Shown piece after piece: positions 13,375 to 22,306 of a stretch of 34,946 nt of DNA. The stretch is from Victivallaceae bacterium (GTDB lineage Bacteria > Verrucomicrobiota > Lentisphaeria > Victivallales > Victivallaceae): assembly GCA_028718375.1 (NCBI GenBank), contig JAQULZ010000011.1:1-34946 (forward strand), written 5' to 3'. Every line of letters starts with the position of its first letter. Position 1 is the first letter of the stretch. Below the pieces are notes generated by a model, which searched no databases, was not told the DNA's origin, and saw only the letters and a list, made by a program, of their open reading frames with translations. Position numbers and translations under genes: made by a program.

Positions 13375-15732
13375 ATGTCTGAATCCGGCGATGATAAAAA
13401 GCAGGATAAGCCTGGGAAAACGGCCAGGCTGGAGTTTAATGCAGCTGACGTCGAAACGACCCAGAAAATTAAAGTCGATCATGAAAAAGTAGTCGATGAG
13501 AGCAGTAAAAAACGGCATTCGGATTCCGGCAAACCTTCCGGCCGTACCGATGCTTCAGGTTCATTTACCGGCAAATCCTTTTTTAATCGGAAACGGGTCG
13601 CCGACGACTATGTGAGATCGAGCACGGTTCTATCCACGATCGGTTCCATCCCGCCGCTTGAGGATAATTTGGAACTACAGTCCGTGTACAGCAATTATGA
13701 GCTTAAGCATCAATTTTCGGAGGGCGCTCAGGGCGTAATCAGAAGCGCCTTCGATAAATCTCTGAAGCGCGATATTGTCGTGAAATCGCTCAAGCCCGGC
13801 GATTCCGAAGGGCACTCCCGGGAAGATGAAAATCTGTTCGTAGCCGAGGCCCGGATAATGGCGCAGTTGGATCACCCGTCAATTATTCCTCTGTACGGGC
13901 TGCATTCCGGAACCGAGCATAAACTGCACCTGGCGATGAAACATATTCACGGAAAAACCCTGCAGAAATACCTTCAGGACACCATCGCTTTATATGAACG
14001 CGACGGGATAAATAATTTTGACGAGAAACGTTCGATGGCGACCCGTATCGAATACCTCATCAAGGTATGTGAAGCGGTGGACTACGCACATCGCAAGGGA
14101 GTGATTCACCGCGACCTCAAGCCCGAAAATATCATGATCGGCAATTACGGCGAAGTGTATGTCATGGACTGGGGGCTGGCCTGTCTGGTCGACCCGGAAA
14201 AATTTTCGGACGACGAGCATCTGACCGAAGTCGGAAAGCGATCCAAAAATGCGCTGGTCGGAACGCCTTGTTACATCGCTCCGGAACTGATTCGGGGCGG
14301 CGAGTGCAGTCCGCAGTCGGATATTTTCTCGCTGGGGATGATCCTGTTTGAACTCGTCACTCTGAAAAGAGCCGTACCCGGAGACAGCGTAAATGAAGTA
14401 TTGAAAAACATTATCAACTGGAATTACCGTTCTTTCAGACACCGTTTTCTGAAAGGGAAACTTCCCCATGATTTGAAATCGATTATCGCCAAAGCCATTT
14501 GCGAACCGCCGTCCCGGCGCTATAAGACGGCTAACGATATGGCTGAAGATCTGAGGCTTTATCTGCTGAGCGAAGAAACTGTAGCCAGGCCGGATAATAT
14601 TTTCCGGAAATGCATTCGTACCATGCTCAATCACAAGCTGACTACTTCCGTGGTGATATTGAGTGTGCTGCTGGGGTTAGCCGCCGTCACGAGTTACAGC
14701 CTGTATTCCCAGAATCAGCTCATGCGTAACCAGAAAGTGCGGGAGGACATGCTGGCTTATTTTCATAACGGAGTCGCTCAGCAGGCGCACCGGATGGAAC
14801 GGGTGTTTTTTTATTTCAATACCCAGCTGGCGGGTATAGCCTATCAGGCGGCCCGGATTCTGGAGCGCCGGCCGGAGACGAATATCAAAGTTTATACTCT
14901 GGCCGATTTCCGGGGGACGTCGCCGCCGCCGGATTATGCCTATTCGCCCGCCTACGGCATAGACATAAGTCTGGACTATCCGGTATTCAAAAAAGCTCCC
15001 GGGGAAAAAGGGTTCGACAAACTTGATAAAAGGGTGATTGGTCTGACGCCGTTGTTCGAACATGTGATGTTTACCAGCGATCCGCAATTCAAACGTAAAA
15101 CCCTGAAAGCCGTCAAAACAATAATCATGGAGAAAGGCGCGCCGCTGAATTGGATTACGCTGGGAGTGGAAAACGGCACGATGTTCGCTTATCCGGGGAC
15201 GAGCTGTTACCCGGATGATTATGATCCGCGGACGCGCCCCTGGTATAAAAGAGCCCTGAATCCGAAAAACAATAATGTCTGGTCGGAGCCTTTCCGGTGT
15301 GCTTTGAGCTCGAAGATACTCATGTCCACGACGACGGGGGTTTATGATCGTAACCGGGTTTTTCTAGGGGTGGCCGGACTGCATATCCGGCTGGAATATA
15401 TTCAGAAATATATTTTCGGGAATCAGTCTTCGGGAATCAGGGAATATTTGATCAACCGGGAAGGTAAAATCATTCTGTCGAGCGGTTTCGAAAACGAAAA
15501 AGCGGAGACGAACCGGAAAAGTACTGAATTGATCCTGAAAGAATTTCCTTTCGCCGAAGCATTTAAAGCCGCGGTCAAACAGCATAAGGGGCATTTTGAG
15601 GCCGTCGGATATAATACTAAATATCTGTTCGCGCTGAACCGGCTTCCGTCGCTGGGTTATTATTATATTCAGCAGATCAGTGAAAAAATGCTGGAAAAAT
15701 CCTGGAACGAAAGTGTTTCCGGCAGAAAATAA
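13375..15732 (+). CDS. membrane Ser/Thr protein kinase with an extracytoplasmic dCache sensor domain
   Basis: A 785-residue protein. The ATG at 13375 is chosen over the in-frame ATG at 13309 because it follows AAGGAG and lies downstream of the promoter. Residues 1-107 are low-complexity and charged. The kinase domain spans about 108-400: a degenerate glycine loop (EGAQGVIRSA), ATP lysine K137, HRDLKPEN (245-252) and DWG (265-267, in place of DFG, common in this clade), then APE (302-304). One membrane helix lies at about 423-445. Residues about 450-770 are extracytoplasmic and resemble dCache sensors, with DPRTRPWYKRAL at 617-628. Known: Hanks-type kinases phosphorylate Ser/Thr; Cache domains bind small ligands. 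Ligand-controlled signalling is inferred. No phosphatase gene is adjacent. Confidence 0.85.
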   Translation: MSESGDDKKQDKPGKTARLEFNAADVETTQKIKVDHEKVVDESSKKRHSDSGKPSGRTDASGSFTGKSFFNRKRVADDYVRSSTVLSTIGSIPPLEDNLELQSVYSNYELKHQFSEGAQGVIRSAFDKSLKRDIVVKSLKPGDSEGHSREDENLFVAEARIMAQLDHPSIIPLYGLHSGTEHKLHLAMKHIHGKTLQKYLQDTIALYERDGINNFDEKRSMATRIEYLIKVCEAVDYAHRKGVIHRDLKPENIMIGNYGEVYVMDWGLACLVDPEKFSDDEHLTEVGKRSKNALVGTPCYIAPELIRGGECSPQSDIFSLGMILFELVTLKRAVPGDSVNEVLKNIINWNYRSFRHRFLKGKLPHDLKSIIAKAICEPPSRRYKTANDMAEDLRLYLLSEETVARPDNIFRKCIRTMLNHKLTTSVVILSVLLGLAAVTSYSLYSQNQLMRNQKVREDMLAYFHNGVAQQAHRMERVFFYFNTQLAGIAYQAARILERRPETNIKVYTLADFRGTSPPPDYAYSPAYGIDISLDYPVFKKAPGEKGFDKLDKRVIGLTPLFEHVMFTSDPQFKRKTLKAVKTIIMEKGAPLNWITLGVENGTMFAYPGTSCYPDDYDPRTRPWYKRALNPKNNNVWSEPFRCALSSKILMSTTTGVYDRNRVFLGVAGLHIRLEYIQKYIFGNQSSGIREYLINREGKIILSSGFENEKAETNRKSTELILKEFPFAEAFKAAVKQHKGHFEAVGYNTKYLFALNRLPSLGYYYIQQISEKMLEKSWNESVSGRK

Positions 15733-15900
15733 AATTATTACTTAAGGGTTTATAAATCAATGAATTCGAAGTATACTGGTTGCCGGCTGAATTGATTAGT
15801 TGAGCCGTATCCAGGAAGTTTCTGGTCGAGTTCGTAAAGGAGATTAGTCAGAATTGAAAAATAACGAAAAGAAGGAGACTATTAACATAGGAGAAAGTGA

Positions 15901-16320
15901 ATGAAAACCGTATTGATGAGTTTAGTGATGGTTGCCGTCATTGGTGCTGCCGGCTATGATTCAACCGGCAATTCCAAATCTAAAGCGGCGGTCGATGCCG
16001 CTGAAAATTGGCTCGCGCTGGTCGACGGGGGACAATATTCGGCAAGCTGGGATCAGGCCGCGGCACTTTTCAAAAACGCCGTTACAAAAGAGCAATGGAT
16101 TCAGGCTCTGGAAGCCGCCAGAAAACCATTGGGAAAAAATGTGTCCAGAAAACTTAAATCCGCGCATTACTGTTCATCATTGCCGGGCGCTCCGGACGGG
16201 AAATATGTCGTCATCCGGTTCATAACTGCATTTGCAAACAAAAAGTCCGCAATCGAAACCATTACGCCGATGCTGGATAAAGACGGAAAGTGGCGGGTTT
16301 CCGGTTATTTCATAAAATAG
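15901..16320 (+). CDS. DUF4019 domain-containing secreted protein
   Basis: A 139-residue protein with an N-terminal signal-like stretch (MKTVLMSLVMVAVIGAAG). The rest matches DUF4019: AAENWLALVDGGQYSASWDQ, TKEQWIQALEAARKPLGK, LPGAPDGKYVVIRF and DKDGKWRVSGYFI. The domain is a small NTF2-like or SnoaL-like fold seen in exported bacterial proteins, and its function is unknown. GGAGAAAGTG precedes the ATG as ribosome site. It is 168 bases after the kinase gene in the same direction and could be in the same unit, though a partial break in between cannot be ruled out. Confidence 0.8.
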   Translation: MKTVLMSLVMVAVIGAAGYDSTGNSKSKAAVDAAENWLALVDGGQYSASWDQAAALFKNAVTKEQWIQALEAARKPLGKNVSRKLKSAHYCSSLPGAPDGKYVVIRFITAFANKKSAIETITPMLDKDGKWRVSGYFIK

Positions 16321-16340
16321 TTTTTCCGTTTTTGTAAACC

Positions 16341-17330
16341 TCAAAAACCGAATTCACCGCCTTCGTGAAGCTGGTTGAAAGCGACGGCGGCCCCGGCGTA
16401 ACAGCCGATTTCCCGGCGTAATTGACTCGGCACGATTTCGCAGGCCTCGTACGTTTCCCGCCAGGCAAAATGCGGCACGTATTTCAAAACCGGTTCCATA
16501 AACAGTTCACCGGCCGCCCAGGCAATGGTGCCAAGAATAATCTTTTCGGGATTCAGAATATTCATCAGCATGCCGTAAGCCTGGGCGTTGCGCCGGCAAA
16601 ACTCATCCCAGAGCGCCGCCGCGTAAGAGTTCCCGGCCCGCACCGCTTTTTCGATGGCGATCAAATCGATGTCCGCCAGCTTGCCGCCGGCAAATTTGAC
16701 GATCGGATGTTCAATTTGACCCGCCAATTCTCGCTGAACCCGTCTCGCAACCGCGATGCCGCCGCAATAGGCTTCATAACAGCCGCGCAGACCGCAGGAA
16801 CAAACCGGGCCGTCCGGGGTCAGTACCATATGGCCGATTTCCCCGGCATGGTAACTTGCGCCCTGAACCAGTCTGCCGTTGGCGATAATGCCGCCGCCGA
16901 TTCCCGAGCTCATGGTCAGGTAAACCAAATTTTGCGCGCCCCGTCCGGCCCCGAAAAACCATTCGGCCAGTACCCCGGCGTTGGCGTCGTTGTCGAAATA
17001 CGCCTCGACCCCGAATTGAGCGGCAAGATATTGTTTCACCGGAACGTTGCGCCAGTGCGGGTTGTTGGTCGGGGCGGTCAGAACGCCGTTCGGAATATCC
17101 GCCGGGCACGGCGCCGAAATTCCGACGGCGCGAATTCCGTTCGCGTCCAGGCCGGCGGCGGCGATCAGCCGGCGGCCGGATTCCGCCATTTGCGGCAGGA
17201 TTTCTTCCGGCCGGGTGTCTTTGTTTTCGATCCGCGCCTGGCCGAGCAGCCTGCCGTCGCTCCGCACCAGCCCGATCCCCAGTTTGGTACCGCCGATGTC
17301 ATACCCCAATACCGTAAAAATATCTTTCAT
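16341..17330 (-). CDS. ROK family sugar kinase (glucokinase-like)
   Basis: A 329-residue protein. LGYDIGGTKLGIGLV is the N-terminal phosphate-binding loop. FDNDANAGVLAEWFFGAGRG holds the catalytic aspartate (FDNDAN), SSGIGGGII is the second glycine loop, and HMVLTPDGPVCSCGLRGCYEAYCGG contains the ROK zinc-binding CxCGxxGCxE motif. No helix-turn-helix precedes the kinase domain, so it is an enzyme and not a NagC-type repressor. Likely substrates are glucose or another hexose or N-acetylhexosamine; the sequence does not decide. It faces away from tolQ, sharing the region 17331-17439. Confidence 0.9.
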   Translation of the reverse strand: MKDIFTVLGYDIGGTKLGIGLVRSDGRLLGQARIENKDTRPEEILPQMAESGRRLIAAAGLDANGIRAVGISAPCPADIPNGVLTAPTNNPHWRNVPVKQYLAAQFGVEAYFDNDANAGVLAEWFFGAGRGAQNLVYLTMSSGIGGGIIANGRLVQGASYHAGEIGHMVLTPDGPVCSCGLRGCYEAYCGGIAVARRVQRELAGQIEHPIVKFAGGKLADIDLIAIEKAVRAGNSYAAALWDEFCRRNAQAYGMLMNILNPEKIILGTIAWAAGELFMEPVLKYVPHFAWRETYEACEIVPSQLRREIGCYAGAAVAFNQLHEGGEFGF

Positions 17331-17358
17331 GAAAGTCGCCCTTTTTTGCCGATAATAT

Positions 17359-17386
17359 TTGTAATCTTCACTGATTTGAATATACT
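17359..17386 (+). promoter_or_regulatory. promoter of the tolQ-tolR-tonB-like operon
   Basis: TTGTAA (17359-17364) and TATACT (17381-17386) with spacing 16. GGAGGT follows ahead of the ATG at 17440. The divergent ROK gene starts 29 bases upstream of the -35, so the two may be co-regulated from this short gap. Confidence 0.45.
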
Positions 17387-17439
17387 CTGATAGTATGAAT
17401 ATTCAACGCTGGTTTTTCCGGAAAAATGGAGGTACATAA

Positions 17440-18183
17440 ATGTTCGGATGGATTGATTCCGCAATTGCGGTACAGGGGGTCGGTTACGCGTTTTCCCACA
17501 GCGATATTGTCGGTCAGGCCATTGTCGTTTTGTTACTGTTCGGGTCGATTCTGACCTGGACGATCATGCTCGACAAGGGATTGGCGCTGCACCGGGCAAT
17601 AAAGTTGTCGGAATATCTGATTGCCATCACCCGGGATTGCCGGACGATTTTCAGCCTTTACCGGGACGCCAAAGACAATCCGTCCCCGATCGCTCAGGTC
17701 TATATGGCGGGCATCGGCAAACTGATGGAATTCAAGTCGCTTTCACCTGAACAGGCGGCAATCATGCAGACTCAGCGAACGGCGCCTCAAGTCAAGCTTA
17801 CCCACGCCCAGATTGACGCCATCCAGACCGCTCTCGAACGCGAAGTGGCCGACCAGATCATGATCCTGGAAAAACGGATCGGCGTCCTCGGCACTGCGGT
17901 AAGCGTCAGTCCGTTTTTCGGGTTGTTCGGTACCGTCTGGGGAATAATGATCGCGTTTACCGGCATTGCCTCCAAAGGCAACGCCAATATCGACGCATTG
18001 GCGCCGGGAGTGAGCGGAGCTTTGCTGACCACGGTGGTCGGACTGGTAGTAGCGATCCCTTCCCTGATCGGCTACAACCTGTTGACCGTGACTATCCGGA
18101 AACTCACCGTTTATATGGACAATTTCACCGAAGAATTCATCGCCAAAGTCAAACTTGAACAACTCGAGATAGACAACCGGTAA
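17440..18183 (+). CDS. MotA/TolQ/ExbB proton channel family protein
   Basis: A 247-residue inner-membrane protein. Helix one lies at about 24-48 (IVGQAIVVLLLFGSILTWTIM). The pair typical of the family lies in the C-terminal half: LGTAVSVSPFFGLFGTVWGIMIAF, then GVSGALLTTVVGLVVAIPSLIGYN. Length fits TolQ/ExbB (about 230-245). Known: a pentamer forms the proton channel, with TolR/ExbD dimers inside, that energises a TonB or TolA arm. It is first of three genes in one operon; the 15-base gap to the next indicates tight coupling. With no tolB or pal nearby, ExbB and TolQ cannot be told apart. Confidence 0.9.
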   Translation: MFGWIDSAIAVQGVGYAFSHSDIVGQAIVVLLLFGSILTWTIMLDKGLALHRAIKLSEYLIAITRDCRTIFSLYRDAKDNPSPIAQVYMAGIGKLMEFKSLSPEQAAIMQTQRTAPQVKLTHAQIDAIQTALEREVADQIMILEKRIGVLGTAVSVSPFFGLFGTVWGIMIAFTGIASKGNANIDALAPGVSGALLTTVVGLVVAIPSLIGYNLLTVTIRKLTVYMDNFTEEFIAKVKLEQLEIDNR

Positions 18184-18198
18184 GCGGGAGAACCCACG

Positions 18199-18609
18199 AT
18201 GAACCGGAGAAAAACCAGATCGCAGTTGGATACGATCGATGAAATCAACATGACGCCGTTGATGGATTTGACTTTTTTGCTGCTGATCATCTTTATGATC
18301 GCCACGCCGCTGCTGGAATATTCCATCGACGTTTCCCCGCCGGAAATGAACGCGGACAAAATCGAAGATAAAAATTCCGAGACCGTGAACCTGTTGGCCG
18401 ACGGCCGGATCAATTACCGGGGACGAATCGTCAGTCTGGACAATTTACTGAAAATCCTGCAGAATTTAAGGGTTGTTTCGCCTAAAACCACCATCTTCCT
18501 GCGCGCCGACGGCAATATTCCCTACCGCCAGGTCATTGAGCTGATGAAAGACATCAAGAATTCCGGTTTTTCCAATATTTCGCTGATAACCGTTTCGGAA
18601 AACGATTAA
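18199..18609 (+). CDS. ExbD/TolR family protein
   Basis: A 136-residue protein. A short cytosolic stretch leads to INMTPLMDLTFLLLIIFMIATPL, the single membrane helix with the essential aspartate (PLMD), followed by a periplasmic domain ending FRADGNIPYRQVIELMKDIK-like (here LRADGNIPYRQVIELMKDIK). These are the hallmarks of ExbD/TolR. Known: the aspartate carries protons through the channel formed with ExbB/TolQ. A GGGAG site precedes the ATG. It sits between the tolQ-like and tonB-like genes, as expected for a three-part motor. Confidence 0.92.
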   Translation: MNRRKTRSQLDTIDEINMTPLMDLTFLLLIIFMIATPLLEYSIDVSPPEMNADKIEDKNSETVNLLADGRINYRGRIVSLDNLLKILQNLRVVSPKTTIFLRADGNIPYRQVIELMKDIKNSGFSNISLITVSEND

Positions 18610-18614
18610 CTATT

Positions 18615-19367
18615 ATGAGCGGCCGCACTTACAAGGCAGACGAAGCCCAAAACGCTCTGGTCGACGCCCGGACCAGGAAAAAAATTTTCCGTTCCGTGGT
18701 GATTGCCCATCTTGCAATCATCGGCGCCATCCTGATCTGGAGCTGTCTCGCCGAGTTGCTGCGGTCGCGGCAGCCGAAGGTGATCACCGTGTCGCTTTAT
18801 ACCCCCGCAGCCGCCCCCGGCTCACCGCGACCGACGGCCCCGGCGCCGCCCGTCCCGGTCCCCCGCCCCCGGCCGGCAGCAGCTCCGCCCGCCCAGCCCA
18901 AACCCAAAATAGCCAAAACCGCCAAGAAAAAATGGCAGCCGGCCAAAACCATCAAAGTATCCCGGGAACTGGTGTACATCAGGCCCCGGCGCACCGCTCC
19001 GAAACCTGCCGCCCCGGAACCGATGGACAAACGGCAACTGCTGGCGTTTCTCAACCAGGACCGGGTCAAAATCCACTCCGGCGCCGGTACCGGCGTTACC
19101 GCCAGTTATGAAAATCAGTTGGGGGCCTATCTTTACCGGCTTTGGGATACCCCGGATAAAAGCGTCCTGGGCGGCAAACGGCCCGAAGTTAAAATCCGCC
19201 TGGACATTGCGGCCGACGGCCGGCTCCGGAATTCGACCGTACTGAAACCCAGCGGCATTGCGGCGATGGACGAATCCGTAAAGCAGCTTCTGGGGAAAAT
19301 TAAACTTTTACCCGCGCCCGAAAACGGTCCCAGAGAAGTAACCCTGATTCTGGAAGTGACGGAATAA
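18615..19367 (+). CDS. TonB/TolA-like energy transducer
   Basis: A 250-residue protein. A cytosolic start is followed by a membrane helix at about 27-47 (SVVIAHLAIIGAILIWSCLA), then a long proline/alanine/lysine stretch (about 55-130) that spans the periplasm, and a compact C-terminal domain (about 165-250; AYLYRLWDTPD, VKIRLDIAADGRLRN, SGIAAMDESVKQLL) like TonB or TolA C-termini. Known: such proteins pull on outer-membrane receptors or Pal. It begins five bases after the ExbD stop, so translation is probably coupled. The C-terminal form (WDTP..., DG.L....V..SSG...D) leans toward TolA-like use, but the call stays open. Confidence 0.8.
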   Translation: MSGRTYKADEAQNALVDARTRKKIFRSVVIAHLAIIGAILIWSCLAELLRSRQPKVITVSLYTPAAAPGSPRPTAPAPPVPVPRPRPAAAPPAQPKPKIAKTAKKKWQPAKTIKVSRELVYIRPRRTAPKPAAPEPMDKRQLLAFLNQDRVKIHSGAGTGVTASYENQLGAYLYRLWDTPDKSVLGGKRPEVKIRLDIAADGRLRNSTVLKPSGIAAMDESVKQLLGKIKLLPAPENGPREVTLILEVTE

Positions 19368-19393
19368 ACGCCATCAGCGCAAAGGGATTGTTT

Positions 19394-21118
19394 TCAGAAG
19401 CTATGCATGGAATACAGTTTTTTGTAATAACCGGCTTTTTTCAATAATTCCCGGTGAGTGCCGGACTCGACGATCCGGCCTTCCCGGACGCAGTAAATGT
19501 AATCGGCGCTGCGCACCGTTGACAGCCGGTGGGCGATAATAATCGTCGTCCGCCCGGCGCACAGTTGCTCCATCGATTGCCGGATCAGGGATTCCGATTC
19601 ATTGTCCAGCGAAGACGTCGCTTCGTCAAAAATCAATACTTTCGGATCTTTCAGAAATACTCGGGCGATTGAGATGCGCTGCTTCTGGCCGCCGGAAAGC
19701 TTGACTCCCCGTTCCCCGACTTCCGAATCAAGCTGATCCGGCAAACTCAGAATAAAATCATAAATATTCGCTTTGCGGGCGGCTTCCACCACTTGTTCTT
19801 CCGAAGCGCCGGGGTTGCCGAACAGAATGTTCTCCCGGATCGTGGAATCAAATAAAAACGGAGTCTGCTGCACCACGCCGATATTCGCCCGCAGGCATTC
19901 CTGCTTCAAATCCATGACGTTTCTGCCGTCCAGCAGCACCGCCCCTTTGCTTACTTCGTAAAAACGCGGAATCAGTGCCGCGATCGTAGATTTGCCGGCG
20001 CCGGATTCGCCCACCAGCGCCACCGTCCGGCCGGATTCCACCTTAAAACTGACATCCCGGAGAATCCATTCCTCTTCTCCGGGCGAGTCCGCATAGTTAA
20101 AATAAACGTTTCTGAACTCGATTGCTCCGGAAACCGTGTTCAGATTCAGCGCGCCGGTTTTGTCCTCAATATCCGGTTTTTCCTCCATTACCTCGCGGAA
20201 GCGCTCGAAAGCGGTAATTCCCTGCTGAAACTGTTCGGCAAAACTGACCAGACGGAAAATCGGCATCGTAATATAACGCGAGTACATGAAAAACATCAGC
20301 AGTTGCGCGAAAGTCGCCCGGTCATAATAACTCAACACGGCCCCCGCTCCGATAAACAGCGCCGAATAAGCCTGGATCAGAAACATGATCCCGGAATGAA
20401 AACCGGCCAGAGTACCGAACACGTTTTCCCGGGCATGGGTGAACCGCCTGTTGACCAAATGGAATTTCTCGATTTCTCCGGCTTCGTTGGTATAGGATTT
20501 TACTTCCCGGATGCCCTGGATGGAATTTTCCACCCCGCTGTTGACGTCGGCGATGGTTTTGCGCACTTCCCGGAAGCGGTCTTTCATTCGACACTGGAAA
20601 ACCATCCCCCACAGAATGATGAACGGCAGCGGAATGAAAGTTACCGCGGCCAGCAGGGGGTTGATATACAGCATCACCGCGAATGCGCCGATAACAGTGA
20701 CCAGCGAAATCAGAAAATCCTCGGGACAATGGTGCGCGCTTTCGGCGATCATGGTCAGATCATTGGAAATCCGGGACATGATATGTCCGGTTTTAGTCCG
20801 GTCAAAATAACTGAAGGAAAGTTTCTGCAAATGAGAAAATATATCCCGCCTCATATCCGCTTCCATGCGGACTCCCAGCACGTGTCCCCAGCGGATATTC
20901 GCATAATCGCACAGCGCCTGCAGAATGATCAGCACCGCCCAGACGCCCAGACTGATATAAATCATTTCCAAATGCCGGGCCGGCAGATATTCCTTGAATA
21001 TCTTATAGGTAACCGCCGGAATAACTACCCCGAAAAGCGCCAGGACAACCGCCGTTCCCATATCCAGCAGAAACAGCTTCAAATGAGGCCGATAATACCT
21101 GGAAAATTCTTTCAACAT
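19394..21118 (-). CDS. ABC exporter, MsbA-like (fused membrane and ATPase domains)
   Basis: A 574-residue half-transporter. The membrane part (about 1-310) has six helices and DRTKTGHIMSRISNDL, typical of type IV exporters. The ATPase has Walker A GESGAGKST, signature LSGGQKQR, Walker B VLIFDEATSSLD and the switch histidine in IIAHRLST. Known: this group exports lipids or drugs as homodimers. Its place at the end of an operon with gmhA, uppS and cdsA favours an envelope-lipid role such as lipid A flipping. The ATG follows the aminotransferase stop with no gap (TAAATG), so it depends on translational coupling. It converges with the tonB-like gene. Confidence 0.88.
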   Translation of the reverse strand: MLKEFSRYYRPHLKLFLLDMGTAVVLALFGVVIPAVTYKIFKEYLPARHLEMIYISLGVWAVLIILQALCDYANIRWGHVLGVRMEADMRRDIFSHLQKLSFSYFDRTKTGHIMSRISNDLTMIAESAHHCPEDFLISLVTVIGAFAVMLYINPLLAAVTFIPLPFIILWGMVFQCRMKDRFREVRKTIADVNSGVENSIQGIREVKSYTNEAGEIEKFHLVNRRFTHARENVFGTLAGFHSGIMFLIQAYSALFIGAGAVLSYYDRATFAQLLMFFMYSRYITMPIFRLVSFAEQFQQGITAFERFREVMEEKPDIEDKTGALNLNTVSGAIEFRNVYFNYADSPGEEEWILRDVSFKVESGRTVALVGESGAGKSTIAALIPRFYEVSKGAVLLDGRNVMDLKQECLRANIGVVQQTPFLFDSTIRENILFGNPGASEEQVVEAARKANIYDFILSLPDQLDSEVGERGVKLSGGQKQRISIARVFLKDPKVLIFDEATSSLDNESESLIRQSMEQLCAGRTTIIIAHRLSTVRSADYIYCVREGRIVESGTHRELLKKAGYYKKLYSMHSF

Positions 21119-22306
21119 TTATCTTTTCAAATCTTCAATGAAGATTTTGATTCGTTTCAGCGCTTCGGCCAGTTCTTCGTATGACGCCGCGTAGCAGCAG
21201 CGGATATAACCTTCACCGCAAGCTCCAAACGCCGTACCGGGCACCACCGCTACTTTTTGTTCCTGCAGCAGCCGCGTGGCGAATTCCCGCGACGAAAGCC
21301 CGGTGCTCTTAATGGACGGAAAGACGTAAAATGCTCCTTTCGGCTTGAGGCATTTCAGTCCGATTTCATTGAAACCGTTAACTACAAAGTCGCGGCGCTG
21401 CTGATATTCCCGGCGCATTTTTTCCATGGATTCGAGACCGTTTTTCAACGCTTCTTCGGCAGCTTCCTGGGCCATGATCGGAGCGCATAAAATAGTATAC
21501 TGGTGAATCTTGTTCATCGCGGCGATGATTTCGGCCGGTCCGCAGGCGTAACCGATCCGGAATCCGGTCATGGCAAAGGCCTTGGAAAAACCGTGCAGAA
21601 ATACCGTCCGCTCCCGCATTCCCGGTAAAGACGCAATGGTCGGCAACCGTTTCACGTAACTCAATTCCGAATAAATTTCATCCGTAAATACGATCAGGTC
21701 GTTTTTTACGGCAATCGCGGCGATTTCTTCCATCTGCTCCAGGCGGAGCGTTGCCCCAGTCGGATTACAGGGAAAATTAAGCATCAGAATTTTAGTTTTC
21801 GGAGTAATTGCAGCTTTTAATTGCCCGATGTCCGGCGAGAATTCCGTATCGGCGGTGTTCTCGATCACCACCGGCACACCATGCACCAGCCGGATTTCCG
21901 CGCCGTAAGAAACATAACAAGGTTCGCTGTAAAGCACTTCATCGCCGGGATTGACCAAGGCGCGCATTGCCAGATCCAGCGCTTCGCTGACTCCGACGGT
22001 TACCAGACACTCCGTTTCCGGAATATAATTCACGCCGAAATTGCAGTTGACGTAATTACAAATCTCCTTGCGCAGGGACAGCAGCCCCTGATTCGAAGTA
22101 TAACTGGTATGACCGCGGTCCAGAGAATAAATCGCGCTTTCCCGGATCACCCACGGGGTTACGAAGTCGGGTTCGCCGACTCCCAGGGAAATTACGTCAT
22201 CGTCACAATCGACCACCAGTTCAAAAAATTCCCGGATGCCGCTGCGGGGGATTTTTTTGACATGTTCGGCGATTCTATCGCTAGGGTGAAACTTTAAGCC
22301 GTTCAT
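21119..22306 (-). CDS. class I/II PLP-dependent aminotransferase
   Basis: A 395-residue fold-type I enzyme. LGVGEPDFVTP and GHTSYTSNQGLLSLR open the substrate-binding part, NFPCNPTGA (177-185) and TDEIYSEL bind the cofactor, and FSKAFAMTGFRIGY carries the PLP lysine K242. Length fits the AspC/PatA-like group. Candidate substrates are aspartate, aromatic amino acids or N-acetyl-diaminopimelate; the sequence alone does not choose. The start overlaps the end of the Lrp gene by 26 bases. This regulator-aminotransferase pairing is common, and the Lrp protein probably senses an amino acid linked to this enzyme. Confidence 0.88.
   Translation of the reverse strand: MNGLKFHPSDRIAEHVKKIPRSGIREFFELVVDCDDDVISLGVGEPDFVTPWVIRESAIYSLDRGHTSYTSNQGLLSLRKEICNYVNCNFGVNYIPETECLVTVGVSEALDLAMRALVNPGDEVLYSEPCYVSYGAEIRLVHGVPVVIENTADTEFSPDIGQLKAAITPKTKILMLNFPCNPTGATLRLEQMEEIAAIAVKNDLIVFTDEIYSELSYVKRLPTIASLPGMRERTVFLHGFSKAFAMTGFRIGYACGPAEIIAAMNKIHQYTILCAPIMAQEAAEEALKNGLESMEKMRREYQQRRDFVVNGFNEIGLKCLKPKGAFYVFPSIKSTGLSSREFATRLLQEQKVAVVPGTAFGACGEGYIRCCYAASYEELAEALKRIKIFIEDLKR

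Noticed and set aside
15854..15904. 16-codon leader peptide ahead of the DUF4019 gene (TTG start, stop overlapping the ATG)
   Set aside because: A TTG start with a distant ribosome site and no attenuator structure is too weak to call.
16422..17390. 322-codon plus-strand open frame
   Set aside because: Antisense to the ROK kinase, whose zinc motif and glycine loops are unmistakable.
20303..21184. 293-codon plus-strand open frame
   Set aside because: Antisense to the ABC exporter; composition is unlike a real protein (runs of Q, H, R).
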